The notes under the pieces are model-generated. The model saw only the letters and a list, made by a program, of their open reading frames with translations. It did no database searches and was not told the DNA's origin. This document shows, in pieces, positions 10,849 through 23,051 of a stretch of DNA of 64,000 nt; position 1 is the stretch's first letter; each line of letters starts with the position of its first letter. The stretch is from contig JAURVB010012315.1 in the NCBI GenBank assembly GCA_033002965.1, positions 82,251 to 146,250 of the forward strand. The letters run 5' to 3'. The stretch is from Piper betle (taxonomy: Eukaryota; Streptophyta; Magnoliopsida; Piperales; Piperaceae). Position numbers and translations under genes: made by a program.

Positions 10849-13823
10849 TGTAACACCCCAAATCCGGTCCACACTCGTGAACCGAACCGGCATGTTACCG
10901 GCCCCGGTTAGGTCGGCTAACTCGAACCTAACTCATACGGATCCAATCTCGGCGTCTTAAGATGAAGATACAACTCTCAAAGCATGGATGAATACACAAA
11001 CCCTAACATGGTACTACGTGAATGACATACAAATCAGAGTGCACACCAAGACAATCCCGATAAAAATTAATGAAAACTTTGAAATATAACGGATAGAGTT
11101 TCCCCTAAAAATGCAATTAGGGGCCACCCTGTCAAATATACATATGCAAATATATATCTAACCATATATCAAATAATTTCATTCATATAAAATATAAAAT
11201 CTAACATGCTGTAACTTATTTTAAAACTTGGGTCTCAACCCACTCCGCTGCGCAACTCTGATCATATTTTGCATTCTGTTATCGTGTCTTAACATTTCAT
11301 TCATATCATATCATCATGCTCAAACATTTACTCATAGCATGTGTATAAAATAACATCATAAACAAACATTAAATATTTAATCACCCAATGTGTGTGTGCA
11401 GAAGACCTTATTGCTCCTCCGTCCCAGCTGGCTCATCCATCTCGTGCTTATCACCTACATATATATAAGAAAAACGTCAGTAACAAGCGTTACTGGTCCG
11501 GAAAATAAAATAACTATAACAAACTGGCTATGAGAGCAAACTCTCATCTGAAAGAAAACATCATACTCCACGTGAACACTCTGAAGGGCACTACTGAGGA
11601 GCCACTGGGCTGCAGACCCGGTAGCATCTCGAACTTACTGCTCTGCTGCTGGTACTGTGCTACTCTCAGCACTTCTTTTTCAGTACTTCTCATGAAACTT
11701 TATCCTAAGCCCTCTCCGAACCTCCATATCTCTCCTGGCCTTGAGCACGAAGGCCGAGTACTCTCAGGAAGTCGCCTTTAGTACCCTTTGAACCACAAGT
11801 CCGGACATGCGCTGTACTAAACAGTACCCGTAAACCTCCACGTTCTCCGGGTGTGAGGAACTCAAACGCGGAGTTGTCAGGATCCCTCGGGAATGGAACA
11901 GTCCGCTGGCACTAATCCAGAGCCCGCTTTGACTGTCACGGCATCCTCTGCATGGTACGTGCAGTCGGTTTCTCCATCTCTCGTCTCACTGAAAACTCGA
12001 TAAAACTATATATATAGGCCTGGGAAGGGATTCATATAATAGGCCCGAAGGCAACTTGTGGTGGATCTTGTTTTCGAAATCATCCTCGAGGGATCTCATC
12101 CTCGAGGGGTTATTAATCCGGAAATATTCGATTAAATGGCCCGAGTTAAGTGGGATCCGATAAAACGCCACTTAACCCGCCCTGCAATAATAAAATAAAC
12201 ATACAATGGAAGAGCATAAAACAAGACGAGTCCTAAACGGACCTGGTGGAAGCTCCAAGCGTGTCATCGCGCCTAGGCGGCGAGCTCCTACTTCGTACCT
12301 ACACATCAAAACTAGATACTAACGCCCGCCAACTAAATGATGCATCAAACTCAACAAACATCACCCAATACGAATAACATCCATCAACAATCAAGTAATC
12401 ATAATGTAAAAATAATTCTACGTCATCCTATTCATACCAATTTTATACTGTTTTTCTAAGTTACGTCATACTCGATTAACATGCTCATATTTACTTATCT
12501 CACTAGACTACTTATCCTCCATTCACTATCAATCACATCATGTAACTTCATTCATACTCTGACATTCATCATGATAATTAATCAACCCTAGCATGCTATG
12601 CTAACAATTATCATCAATTTTAAATAAATCAATCGGAGGTAATTATACCTCACGTCGTCGGCAATCGGCGACGGCTAGGGTTCCGTCGCGCGTCTCGGAG
12701 CTCAAATTTGGCGCTCATCGGCGTCCGAAGCTCGATCGGGCTCCACTGGGTGAGCCCCGCGGAAGATCCGGTGAATTCCGGCGAATTCCAGAAATTCCGA
12801 TTTTTCGACGGTTTTCCGGCAGCTACTGGCGGTTTTCCGGCGACTTCCGGTGGTTTTCCGGCAACCATCGCCTACGGTGCCTACTAGTCGGAAAGGGGTC
12901 GTGTTGGGTACCCTCGGAACCGGCTCGGCGAGCCCGACTCATCTATGGCCTCAACATGGTCGACGGAGTTGGCGGCTCGCCGGAAAATGGTCAAAACAGT
13001 GGTGGCGGCGGTGGGTGACTCGATCCGGCCGGGATGGGCGGCGCTGGCCTCCGTTCCGGTCGGGGACGGTCGTGGGTTGGTCGAAGACGTCGAGGTGACC
13101 ACTCGATCACGGCGGCGACGGTCGCCGGCGGCGAAATCGGCAACGCGAAGCACAACGCGGGCGCGGCGATTGGCGAGGCGTTCCGGCGTCGCGGCGGCCA
13201 CATGGTGGCCGGACCTGGTCGGGGCGGCAGGCCGACGTTGTCGCCGAGCTGGGCGGCGTCGGTCGATGGCCGGGCGGCGCCGACAGCGGCGGCGGTGGCG
13301 CGCGAACAGGGGCGGCGTGGGCGAGGGTTTGGGCGCGGGGAAGAAAAAGTCGGGGTGAAAATGGGTGGCAAACTCGTAAATAATACTTGACTCGTCTCCG
13401 GCTCGAGTCAAGTATCATAACTAACTCGTATTAAATCCTAAAAAATTCATAAAAATCGGGAAAAATCCCGTAAAATCAAACAACACCAAAAAAATTATAA
13501 TGATATGCTCTAGAACTATCAACCCACCCAAAATGCCCGCGACGCGTCCTAACGCGGTAAACGGCCTAAAACTAATTCTACGATCCACTATATATAAAAT
13601 AAAAAAATCACTGGCATACTCTCATATATTCTGATAACTCATTCTGTTCTGCTGTATTCATGACGTTATCATCATATACTTGGGTACGCATGACCCTCAT
13701 AGCTCATACACGCGACTGACATCGGCTCAGTACACGTGTCCTGAAACTGACTCAACTCGAAAAATAACGGTCGACCCGACCGGTTCTGAATATAAAACCC
13801 TGACTCGAATCGTGGGTTTTACA
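10849..13823 (+). mobile_element. Complete solo LTR, TGTAACACCCC family, in gag
   Basis: It begins TGTAACACCCC and ends GGGTTTTACA, and is flanked by GTTAC on both sides (10844-10848 and 13824-13828). At 2975 bp it is very long for an LTR, as in some Del/Tekay chromoviruses; the clade is an inference because no internal domain is present. About 12640-13380 is GC-rich and yields long overlapping open frames on both strands, which I take as compositional. It lies in the opposite orientation to the copies at 31425 and 35003. Confidence 0.92.
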
Positions 13824-13828
13824 GTTAC

Positions 13829-15026
13829 AACTTAGTATTATTGCACCACCGGTGGATGCGACCCACTTCGAGCTTAAACCAGTTTTATTTAACATGTTAC
13901 AAACTATAGGACAATTTAGTAGATTGCCTACTGAAAATCCTAATAGGCATATCATCGATTTCCTATCAGTTTGTGATAAGTATAAGCAACATGGTGTCTT
14001 TGACGATGCTCTTCGCATTCGCTTATTTCCATTATCATTAATAGGAAGTGTGAATGAGTGGTTGTCATCATTAGATTCAATTACCACTTGAGATGAATTT
14101 TCTAAAAATTTTTGTTAAAATATTTTCCTCCTAAAACTGCTAAATTACGTAACGAAATTTTATTTTTTTGCAGTTTGATGGTGAGTCACTCTTTGAGACA
14201 TGGGAAAGATCTAAAGGATTGTTGAAAAAGTGCCCAACCATGGTATAGAAAGATGGATACAACTCTAAACTTTCTATAGCCGGTTGTTGGGGTAAACAAA
14301 GAACATAGTTGATGCAGTGGCCAATGGATTGTTTCTTAAGAAGAACCCACATGATGCTTTTCAACTGCTAGAATTGATGGTTCCTAGCAACCACCATGCA
14401 ACACAAGAAAGGCACCCAAGGAGGATTAACAGAGTTTTAGAATTAGATGCACTTGCTGCTTTATTTGCTCAGGTTAGTTCTTTAGCTAATCAAGTTCAAA
14501 ATCTTAATATGCAGGGACAAGTTAAGGCTATGGAGTGGCCAAGGACATTCTACAGGTCAATGGTAGTAGATCAAGTTAACTACGTAGGCAACTTTAATAG
14601 GAACAACAATCCTTATTCCAATACCTACAATGAGGCTGGCTCAATAGCCCTAATTTTTCATGGAATAATTCTCCACAATCGATTACTGTCCTCAATAATC
14701 CACCGCCTCCATCACAGCATTCTCTACCCCCTTCACTTCCTTTTCAGCCACAACAACCAGATTTGATCCAGATGTTTAATTCTATGCAACAAATTATGCA
14801 ACAATTCATGCAGAATCAGCAACAACAACAACAACAGTTTATGCACCAAGTTATGGTGCAATTAAACAAGGAACCAAGTGAGCAACCCAAGGGTGCACTT
14901 CCCAGCCAACCAGAACAACTAAGGAAAGATGGTCAAGAGCATTGCAAAGCCGTAACAACCCGGAGTGGTATTACTTTACAAGAACTAGTTCAGCCCAATG
15001 AAGTTAAGGAAAAAAATGAAAACTAA
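13829..15026 (+). pseudogene. Athila-like gag, core and C-terminal part
   Basis: After the LTR the frame resumes with ATHFELKPVLFNMLQ, NRHIIDFLSVCDKYKQHG and LRIRLFPLSLIGS, the conserved gag core of Athila/Tat elements. A stop at about 14090 and a shift follow. 14317-14766 (NGLFLKKNPHDAFQLLE) and 14763-15026 (a glutamine-rich run, then CKAVTTRSGITLQE, the usual AVTxRSG motif before protease) continue in other frames. It is clearly disabled. Confidence 0.88.
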
Positions 15027-15188
15027 ACAACAAAAGAGAAATATGAGGTACATATAGAAGAGGTTGCAAAAAAGGTACGATTTCCTTCTAGATTAAGGAA
15101 ACAAAGTGATGAAAAATATTTCAAAAAATTTCTTGATATATTTAAGAAATTATAAATTAACATACCTTTCGTTGAAACACTTGAATAG

Positions 15189-15985
15189 ATGCCTAGTTAT
15201 GTAAAATATTTGAAGGATATTCTAGCAAAGAAAAGGAGAGTAGATGACAATGAAGTTGTGGCCATGACAGAGGAATGTAGTGCTTTCCTCCAAATAAGAC
15301 TACCTCCAAAGATGAAAGACCCGAGCAAATTTGTGATTCTATGTGCAATTGGAAGAAATATTCATTGTAATATTTTATGTGACTTAGGTTCTAGCATTAA
15401 TCTTATGCCTTTTTCTGTTTTCAAAAAGTTAGGAATCTAGGATATTGCTCCAACCAACATTCCAATTGGCTGATTGGTCACTGGTATATCCTAAAGGAGT
15501 CATTGAAGATGTTTTAATAAAGGTTGACAAGTTTATCTTTCCTGTAGATTTTGTGGTGCTTGAAATGGAAGGAAGGAATGACGATATACCACTCATTGTT
15601 AGGAGAGGTTTCTTAGCAACTGGGAGAACACTGATCGACACAGCAAGTGAAAAACTTACACTTGTGGTAAACAACGATTGTGTCACATATAACATCTTTA
15701 AATCCATGAATTGCCCGGATGAAACATATGATTGTTCTAGAATTGAACTATTTAATAAAATAATGTACAAAAGGGGGTTAGTTGAGTGATTCATTACATA
15801 AAGCTATAAATTCTCTTTGTGAAGAAGATATTGATGTGGAAGAGATGGTTAAAGTATTAGATTCACAACCAATCTTACCTAGGAGATTCAGAGTTGTGGA
15901 AACTTTAGATCTACCATTCCACAGATTGCTACCATCAGTTGAAGTACCACCTATTTTGGAGATTATCAAAATGGTCGGGCTGTAG
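15189..15985 (+). pseudogene. Athila-like aspartic protease region
   Basis: The frame starting MPSYVKYLKDIL carries EECSAFLQIRLPPKMKDP and LCDLGSSINLMP, the retroviral-type aspartic protease active-site segment in the DLG form common in Athila. After a stop at about 15438 the next frame continues LADWSLVYPKGVIEDVLIKV and KFIFPVDFVVLEME, then RRGFLATGRTLIDT. A third frame (15782-15985) follows. Reverse transcriptase should come next but does not. The protein would normally process the Gag-Pol precursor; stops and shifts make this copy inactive. Confidence 0.88.
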
Positions 15986-16194
15986 ATGTTAAACCAAACA
16001 CTTCTTGGGAGGCAACCCAAGTGATTTCTTTTAAAAGTTTATTTTTATTTGTAGATTTTTTAATATTTCTTTTTATTTTGTAGCATGGGACAAGTTCAAA
16101 TTCATCATTCACGACAATCATCCACCGACTTATTAGTTGAGGGAGTCCTTGCTCTTCTCTTTATTTTTCTAACATGGAAGACAATGTTTAGTTT

Positions 16195-16207
16195 AAGTGG
16201 GGGGGGG
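16195..16207 (+). other. Candidate polypurine tract
   Basis: AAGTGGGGGGGGG ends directly before TGATGCC. Such a tract primes plus-strand synthesis in LTR elements, or marks the post-pol AAGTGGGGG motif often seen in Athila elements. A second tract lies at 17522-17534 just before TGTTAAG. I cannot tell which is the genuine LTR junction. Confidence 0.5.
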
Positions 16208-17521
16208 TGATGCCTTAATTTTGTGCATATTGTTCATGCTCGACTCATGTTTAGATTTAGATATACATATATATAGTGTAGTTTAGTGTAAAAATTTTAT
16301 TATGTAACAATATATTAGTCTCTTGTTCAATGATAGATACATGTGAATTAGTCTTACCTTTCTTGGGAAAACTTGATTAATTGATATGAGGGATGAACTA
16401 AGTAAAAGATTGCATTCGAGAGTTAGTTCTCTTATTATTTTCACAATCCTTTGGTTTAGATGATTTTAATTAATGTTTTGCAATAAGGATTTTACATGAT
16501 GGTCATGACTTTTAGAATTTGCCCTAGCGACTTTTGAGGCAAAATATTCGGCTTGCCATGTCGATGGAAAATGATATAGGCAATTCTTTTTGATGAGTCT
16601 GGGCCTTTCTTCAAGCCTACCTAATATGAATTATCCTTTACACATAATTTCATGGCCTTTATTATACGTGTTTGTTTGATTACCCTTATTTTAGCCTTGC
16701 CCTTTTTATTGACAATATATCTGGCCGCTTGAGTCCTAGTACCCTAGTGTTTTGAATTCATTCTAAATTCTAACATGGATGAAACTTTGAGTAGTATGGG
16801 GAAGGCATTGCTTTTCATAGAGTGGTGATTGAGTAAATAGTGTGGATTTTCCTGACACTTTGCTTTGTAAAAAAAGAAGAAGAAGAAAATGGGAAAAAAA
16901 GATGAGGCAATGATCCTCCATCGGTACACACAAGATGAAAAATGGGCTTCCACTGGTTTGAAATAAAAAAAGCAGCAAATAGCTAATGGAAAATCAAAGC
17001 AAAGTTAGTTCTTATATTGAGTTAACTCGCTATTATATTTAAGGAAGTTTGTGTCATATTGTTACGGTGTTTGGGGATTTGTTGTACATGTATATTAGGA
17101 TTTATAAAGGATTTTTAATGTTAGGGTGCATATTAGCCTCTGATTTTTTATCTTATTTATCCTATTTTTGGTCCCTAGCCCTTGGCCCCGCTACAACCTA
17201 TAAAGACCTATTGATTCCATTGAATTGACATGGCCTACATTAGTGGAGATGGGAGCGAAAGGTAAACATATTTAAGCATGTGCTTAATTGTATTCTCTTA
17301 ATTGCAGATGGGAATAATTAGCCAATGGATTATCTTACACATACACAGGGAAAGCCTTCTTTTGGGTGTGATTGATGAAAGAGAATTTCTGATTTGATTG
17401 ACATCTTGTTGCCTCTGGATAGTTTGATTAAGAATCATATGAGAACATAATAGGGACTACGGATTTTTGTTTCGTAAAATTTTCTTGGTTATGATATTTT
17501 GCTCGGGATGCATAAAAGTTT
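16208..17521. other. Non-coding, between two purine tracts
   Basis: AT-rich sequence with short open frames only. It is either the untranslated 3' internal region of the Athila-like element or part of its LTR. No env-like frame is visible. Confidence 0.4.
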
Positions 17522-18104
17522 AAGTTTGGGAGTGTGTTAAGTGTATAAAGAATATAATATTTACCCATATTTTTAATGTGATTTTGTACTTCCCGGGTAT
17601 AATAATTATTAATTAGGTGATATTTCTCGTTTTATTCTAGTTAATTAATATTTTAGGAGATATGCTTAATTTTAGAGTTTAAATGCAGAAAAAGATAAAA
17701 TAAATTAAGCTTTGGAATTGAAAGGTCATGGCCACCCAATGGTTATTATAAGGAGTTTACAAAGCTCAATGAGGATGGATGTACATTGGTTTGGTTGCAT
17801 TTGAGTGTGTCGAGGTGTTGGAAATTTAAATAGACATCATAATCAATTAAAATACGTCGATTTGTGAACACCTTCTTTGACTTTCTTATATAATATACGT
17901 ATAGTAAGAATACATTTGCTCATTCAACCTGATGGTTTAGATGGACGTAGATTTTGAGTTTGTGTTTTATAAAAAGAAAGCCCTATTCCTCTTTTACAGT
18001 TTTGTGTCCGTTGTTCATCTCCTTGTTAAATGTGCTGAAGCTTTCCGATTAGTTAAATACAAAATGTTGAGTTTTTGCTTGTGAATTTGTTGTTTACCTT
18101 TCCT

Positions 18105-18162
18105 GTTATTATTTGCAGCCGATTAGTAAAGATGTTATTATTTGCAGCCGATTAGTAAAGAT
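18105..18162 (+). repeat. Exact 29-bp tandem duplication over a splice acceptor
   Basis: The unit GTTATTATTTGCAGCCGATT..AAAGAT occurs at 18105-18133 and again at 18134-18162. It duplicates the acceptor TTTGCAG and the first codons of the translocator exon that follows. Confidence 0.95.
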
Positions 18163-18468
18163 CTACCGATGCTTCTCACGCCAGTCGCAGTTTGTAATGC
18201 ACTAGGGCATGTGGTGCCAAATGTCTCTTTGGCTGCAGTTGCAGTGTCATTTACCCACACCATTAAAGGTACTTCCTGTATTCACCTAGTGCTAATGTGC
18301 AACCAGGAATGAGTTTTGCCCTGTTTGCTGCAAATTATTAAGGTAGTAGTAGTCCCAAAACGAAGGCTTATGCTAGAAAGAAAATTGACTTATGGTATTT
18401 TGTGCAATTTTCTCTGACTTGATTGGCTCTTTTGTGGTGTTTTTCTCTTTATCAGAACTTGAGCCCTT
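18148..18468 (+). pseudogene. Triose-phosphate/phosphate translocator exon fragment
   Basis: The exon 18148-18268 follows TTTGCAG and ends before GT. It encodes [14 protein letters not shown] and [12 protein letters not shown], a conserved membrane segment of plastid inner-envelope phosphate translocators. The alanine-rich VSFTHTIK form points to the triose-phosphate type. After an intron of about 190 bp, ATCAG is followed by AACTTGAGCCC (18456-18468), which continues the family's IKxLEP motif before the sequence is cut off by repeat sequence. No other exons are present, so this is a scrap of a gene, not a working one. Confidence 0.85.
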
Positions 18469-18475
18469 GTTATAG

Positions 18476-18732
18476 AAAAACATGCTTCTATAGACATGAA
18501 AGCGAACATAAGTCATAAATATATATTCAAAATATGAAAAGTTATAAATCATAATTACCTACTCGAAACATGAGAAGTCATAAGTCATAAATACATACAT
18601 ATTCGAAATATGAAGAGTCAATCTATAAAATATATAGAAATGAATCTATAAATATTATTAAATTACCATAATTTAATAAGATTAAAAACTCATTTCGAGA
18701 TAAAATAACCAAGTTATTTTTGGGGTGTTACA
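18476..18732. mobile_element. Truncated end of the long-TIR element
   Basis: It matches the right arm of the element at 26671-28103, ending GGGGTGTTACA at 18732 and followed by the same TGTGG. Only this arm is present, joined directly to the translocator fragment. The homology with 27843-28108 continues into the flank. Confidence 0.8.
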
Positions 18733-19280
18733 TGTGGGGCAAACTCTATGTCTTAACTCGGTGAGCTCGACTTCGACCTAACAAATGCAGACCACTACTC
18801 AAACCCTAAATAATGTGTGCATACAATAACATGCAAACAATCTTAAGTACGAAAAATGATATGACATGCAAGGGCATGTAATTAAACACACAACACACCA
18901 CATTTCTCAGCCGTAACATCACATTCATATGCTAAGCGTATCAAAAAACTGTACAAAATTATAATAAATCAAATAAGGATGTTGAAATGAAGATCTCATT
19001 ATTTTATGAAATACTTTTTGAGATTCAACCTATATACTTAAATCTAGCCATAGATATCGAAATGCCTAAAAGATTCCGGATAATTTATCTAAAAAAAACC
19101 CCTCTATGTTAAGCATCACTACATTAGGGAAATTGTAGCTAGAGGAGAAATTATTGTGAGGAAAATTTCCACAACTCACATTCTGCAGATATGTTGATTA
19201 AGTTAGTTCCTCTATCCAAGTCCAAGCATTGCTTGGATTTGATTGGAATTAATTGCATTTAGTGCCCTTATGGGCTTATT
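18733..19280. repeat. Segment shared with 28104-28640
   Basis: It starts TGTGGGGCAAACTC in both places and follows the same order with small differences. It joins without a break to the right inverted-repeat arm. A reversed, more diverged relative lies at 41545-41890. Confidence 0.85.
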
Positions 19281-20338
19281 TGGCATAGCAGAAGTGTTCT
19301 TACAAATTCATTAAACTTTTATCAACAAGGTGGAGATTTATGAAGTTATTTCAACACACTATTAAGACACTATTGAAAATAGTATTAGTAGTTTTCCACT
19401 ATTTGATTTGAGAAGAAATGAAGCTGTCCGTATAATACGTCTCAAATTTCTAAAGTTCATATGGTTAGTGGTAAGAAAAAGAAGGTATGAAATAGTAATA
19501 CAATGGATTTGTGCTCTGAGTGTCACTCATGGTTTTGCTCTCATTCTTGAGGTTTTCACGTAAAATTCTCTGTGCCATCTTTCTTTTATTTTTTTATTAT
19601 ATCTTGTAGTGCCATTATTAAACTCTACCCCTAGGAGTTTCTGTTAACAATGAATATATAATATTTGCAAGTATCTCGTGTTTATAATTAAGAAAGGTGT
19701 ACTTAATGGCAACAACATTGAATTTCATCAAAAAATCTTAATATTATTTTTTCCTCTTTGAGGGGGATGGATGCATTAGGTGGGTATCCAAGATAAAAGC
19801 TTAGTAGTATGCTTTTCGTTTGAAGTCAAAGCTTAAATTAGTTTTCTATCATCAATTTTAAATGTGATAGCAATTATGTGGTGAAACAATTATATATGTC
19901 GTGGAGGGTGTGGAGGTGATATAAATTTCACAAGTAGGTGTTTCACCTTGGATTTATCTTTGTTTAAATATAGTCATAATGCTTATGTTTTTCACCTGAC
20001 TTCTATTGTAATTGCACTATAAATTACAAAAAGAAAGGAATTGCACTATAAATTATAAAATTTTCATTCTTAATTTCAGGATGAGTCAACTCAAACTATG
20101 ATTCTTATTGTGGGCCTGTCAGCAAACCTGCCCAATTATTTGGAGCTAGAATATTGTTTATGTTCTATGATTAGATGTATTTTTTATTATTTGGAGCTAG
20201 AATATTGTTATGTTCTATGATTAGATGTATTAGAATATTGTTTATGTTTAATAATATAATTATACTATATATATACCGGTAAACATAAGTAAATATTAAT
20301 ATATACTTGTGTTAGTAAAGATATATATATATATATAT

Positions 20339-20370
<32 letters not shown>

Positions 20371-21857
20371 TCAATAAACAAACAAATAGTTAATACTCAT
20401 TAATCATGAATATTAATACTATCATAGTCATACAATACAATAATACATAATTAAATACAAATAAATAACAACATATGCATAACGAACAAATAAACAAATA
20501 AATATATTAATATATACAATTTGGTAAACATAATAAGACTAATATTTATAAGTAAATACAATATTTATAATAACAAATAATCATGTAAACATTCATTATA
20601 TATGATAAACATATAAATAAAAATAAATAAATAATGATGAATAAATAAATAAATAAAACGATAAATAAAGAAAAATAATCATAACATCTAATCATGCTAA
20701 ATCATGTGAATATACATCTAAACTAATATGGTGGTTCTTAAATTACCAAAAATAGTGCAAGAATGGATCAAAACGGTCTGAAAATAAGTTGAATCAGACC
20801 AAATCAAGCTGAACCAACCTGGTCTGGGTTAACTGGAAAATCGGCTATGTTGATTGGTGGACATGGGCTGGCGGGCTTGTGAACAAGAACAAGAAGACGG
20901 ATGCGGACACGAATGTGATGATGGTAAATGGGCCAAACAAGGACGGCAGTGCCCATCGCCGGAAAGTTCAAACGGCGGTGCAGCTGAGGTCATCAGCAAC
21001 GATTCCTACAGCATTAGTCAGCTGGACTAGGCTCATTTTGTCAGTCGTCGAGTGGGGAATGCATTTGGAGTGATGGATGACAGTGTCTGGATGGCGACTG
21101 ATAAAAAATAGCAATAAAAGGAAGAAAATACCAGCAGGAATGGCGACATCACCAACAGTGATTGCGGCCACAACGAGGGTCGAGGCTGGTTTCAAAAGCT
21201 TAGTCGTAGAGAGGGGAGTTGATCTGGGTGATCACCTTTGCTATAGGTGGCTCAACGGCACCAAAAATGCCTTGAAAGGCGGCTATTGCGGCTGCGTCGG
21301 TGTATGTGATAGGTATGGGTTGATAGCCGACCGCGAGGTAGTCACAATGGTACCAGTCTTGAAGCTAAAGGCTGGCCAGAGACTAGGCGGTGGCAACCCA
21401 AAGTGTCGGCGGCCTTTGAGTAGAAAATTATCCAAAAAGTGGGAGAAATCTCCTGAAAAATGGGTGAAATATATAATTGATGTGGCTGAACTAGATCTTG
21501 CCACATGACATAATCTAAACCGCAACAACTAGAAGGTCTAGTAGGGTCCACCTAGAGTATATACAATAATATATATATATATATATATAGTTGGAAAACT
21601 TGGATTGACACTGACAAAAATCAAAATTGATTCGAAGACTATCAGAGACTCTTTGGACTAAAATAGTTGCAAGAAAACTAAATGTATATCAAAACCCCTA
21701 AACTTGGATGAAGAAATGAGAGTCAAATCAAACTGGACCTACAGGGATAATGAGATACATGTAAATGAGATACCTGAAACAAATCAAACAAATAAGAAAA
21801 ACTACGACTTAGATCTAGCCTTAAAACTCTGAGTTAACACAACGAAGAACATGTTTG
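19281..21857. repeat. Right arm of the large inverted repeat
   Basis: Reverse complement of 1-2574, nearly base for base. Its first part (19281 to about 20210) also matches 28640-29555 in direct orientation. Because it continues smoothly into flanking repeat on both sides, this arm looks like the parent and the left arm like the inverted copy. The mirrored open frames at 20879-21508 are not convincing genes. Confidence 0.93.
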
Positions 21858-22990
21858 CCTCAAGTATACACTGATAACTCATGCTTTGTTATAGCAGAAT
21901 TAAAGCTATCATCTATATATCAGGTATACCTGATATCCATAATATGCTCATACTGCCATTTAGGCCCCATATTTGTGGTCAAAAAGTTAAACTAACTTGA
22001 ACTGACTTGAGACTGGCCCAAACTGGACAAGACAACAGTTCTTATCCAATTCTTAGGTGAACAAGATTAAAGTTGTTACATATAGTAATTGAATTAAAGT
22101 GGTCCATTACAATTACATAAGTTTCCTTAGTTATCAACCCTAATTACTTTATAAATAGGTGAAATAATAATAATAATGTATTATAAAGTAGCTAAATGAA
22201 GTTGGAAATCCTACACAACGTAATTAATTGAAGAAACCCTCTCATTGAATTTGTTGATAGTTAGATTAGTTTAGTCTTAGTTTTTAAGAGATAATCAAAG
22301 CCTTTGCCTCGACTGGGAGTCGAGTTAAATTAGGAATATTCAAATTCAATTATTGTGTTTGTTTTAATAGTAATTAGTCTAGTTTAGTTAAATATTAATT
22401 AAAATAAAGTAGAGTGAAGTAAAAAATATTATACAACTCATTGTGAGAATGATCTTATAAATATTACTATACTCGTAAAATATACAATAATCATCCATGT
22501 TGAGGTAAGATGAAGAAACCGTCTCCTGCCCAAATTGGTGACTTCGAAGGTATGTGTATGGCTATTGTATGTGTCATTTTTCATCATATGCAGCCTGCAA
22601 TGTTAGTAATGGACTGTGGTTGTCCTTTGGTGCCAGCTATGAGGATGTTGAGATTGATAGGCAAATTATACCTCTTGTTGATCAATTAAACTAGTCTGTA
22701 AAGAACACAACTGGTTATGTATTGGACTCTACCATCATGCCATACTATGGATCATAGGATCAACGTTCTAGTCTAATTAGTACAAGGCTTAATTATTTTT
22801 AAAAAAATCATTAAACAAGTTAAAAATCATAAATACGTCTTTAATAAAATATTATATTTTATCCCGTATCGGATGCCGGCTAACTTAGGGAATGCTATAT
22901 TAGATGCTTTGGGCCGTGGACTCTTGTTATAGGTATAATGGCGAATCTCTTTGTATGTTTTGGGATTGGTATATGCGTTTGCCTTTAAGA
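21640..22990. repeat. Duplicated segment left of the UGT gene
   Basis: About 21640-22800 matches 59858-61130 in the same orientation, including the CTTTGGTGCCAGCTATGAGG block (22628 and 60918). The stretch with TTAGATTAGTTTAGTCTTAG (about 22261) resembles the 3' part of the LTR at 7855-9177, so LTR material may be included. No gene is visible. Confidence 0.75.
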
Positions 22991-23051
22991 AAAAAACTAG
23001 CCAGGCATGTGACTATATTGCGTAGCTGAAATCACACATAAATGGATGGCA

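Larger units (their letters stand above)
10586..18112 (+). mobile_element. Athila-like Ty3-gypsy element, polymerase deleted
   Basis: The internal region runs from the gag start (about 10641), is interrupted by the solo LTR 10849-13823 and its target repeat, resumes at 13829 with the gag core, and goes on to protease (15189-15789). The next recognisable protein-like block, about 15955-16020, reads DVKPNTSWEATQV, typical of the very end of Athila pol. Reverse transcriptase, RNase H and integrase are thus absent. Two purine tracts follow: AAGTGGGGGGGGG (16195-16207) and AAGTTTGGGAGTG (17522-17534). The second is followed by TGTTAAGTGTATAAAG, a plausible 3' LTR start. No matching 5' LTR is seen. 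Confidence 0.75.

Noticed and set aside
12884..13418. Several long overlapping open frames on both strands
   Set aside because: They lie in the GC-rich part of a solo LTR with proven ends. The same region in the other copies (35415-35879, 63143-63913) also opens in many frames without conserved protein sequence.
16744..16978. Hydrophobic and lysine-rich short frames
   Set aside because: They depend on an A-rich microsatellite-like run in the non-coding 3' part of the Athila-like element.
20879..21508. Two open frames of 64 and 143 codons, mirrored at 399-977
   Set aside because: They are identical only because they are in the two inverted-repeat arms. They resemble no family and have no gene-like context.
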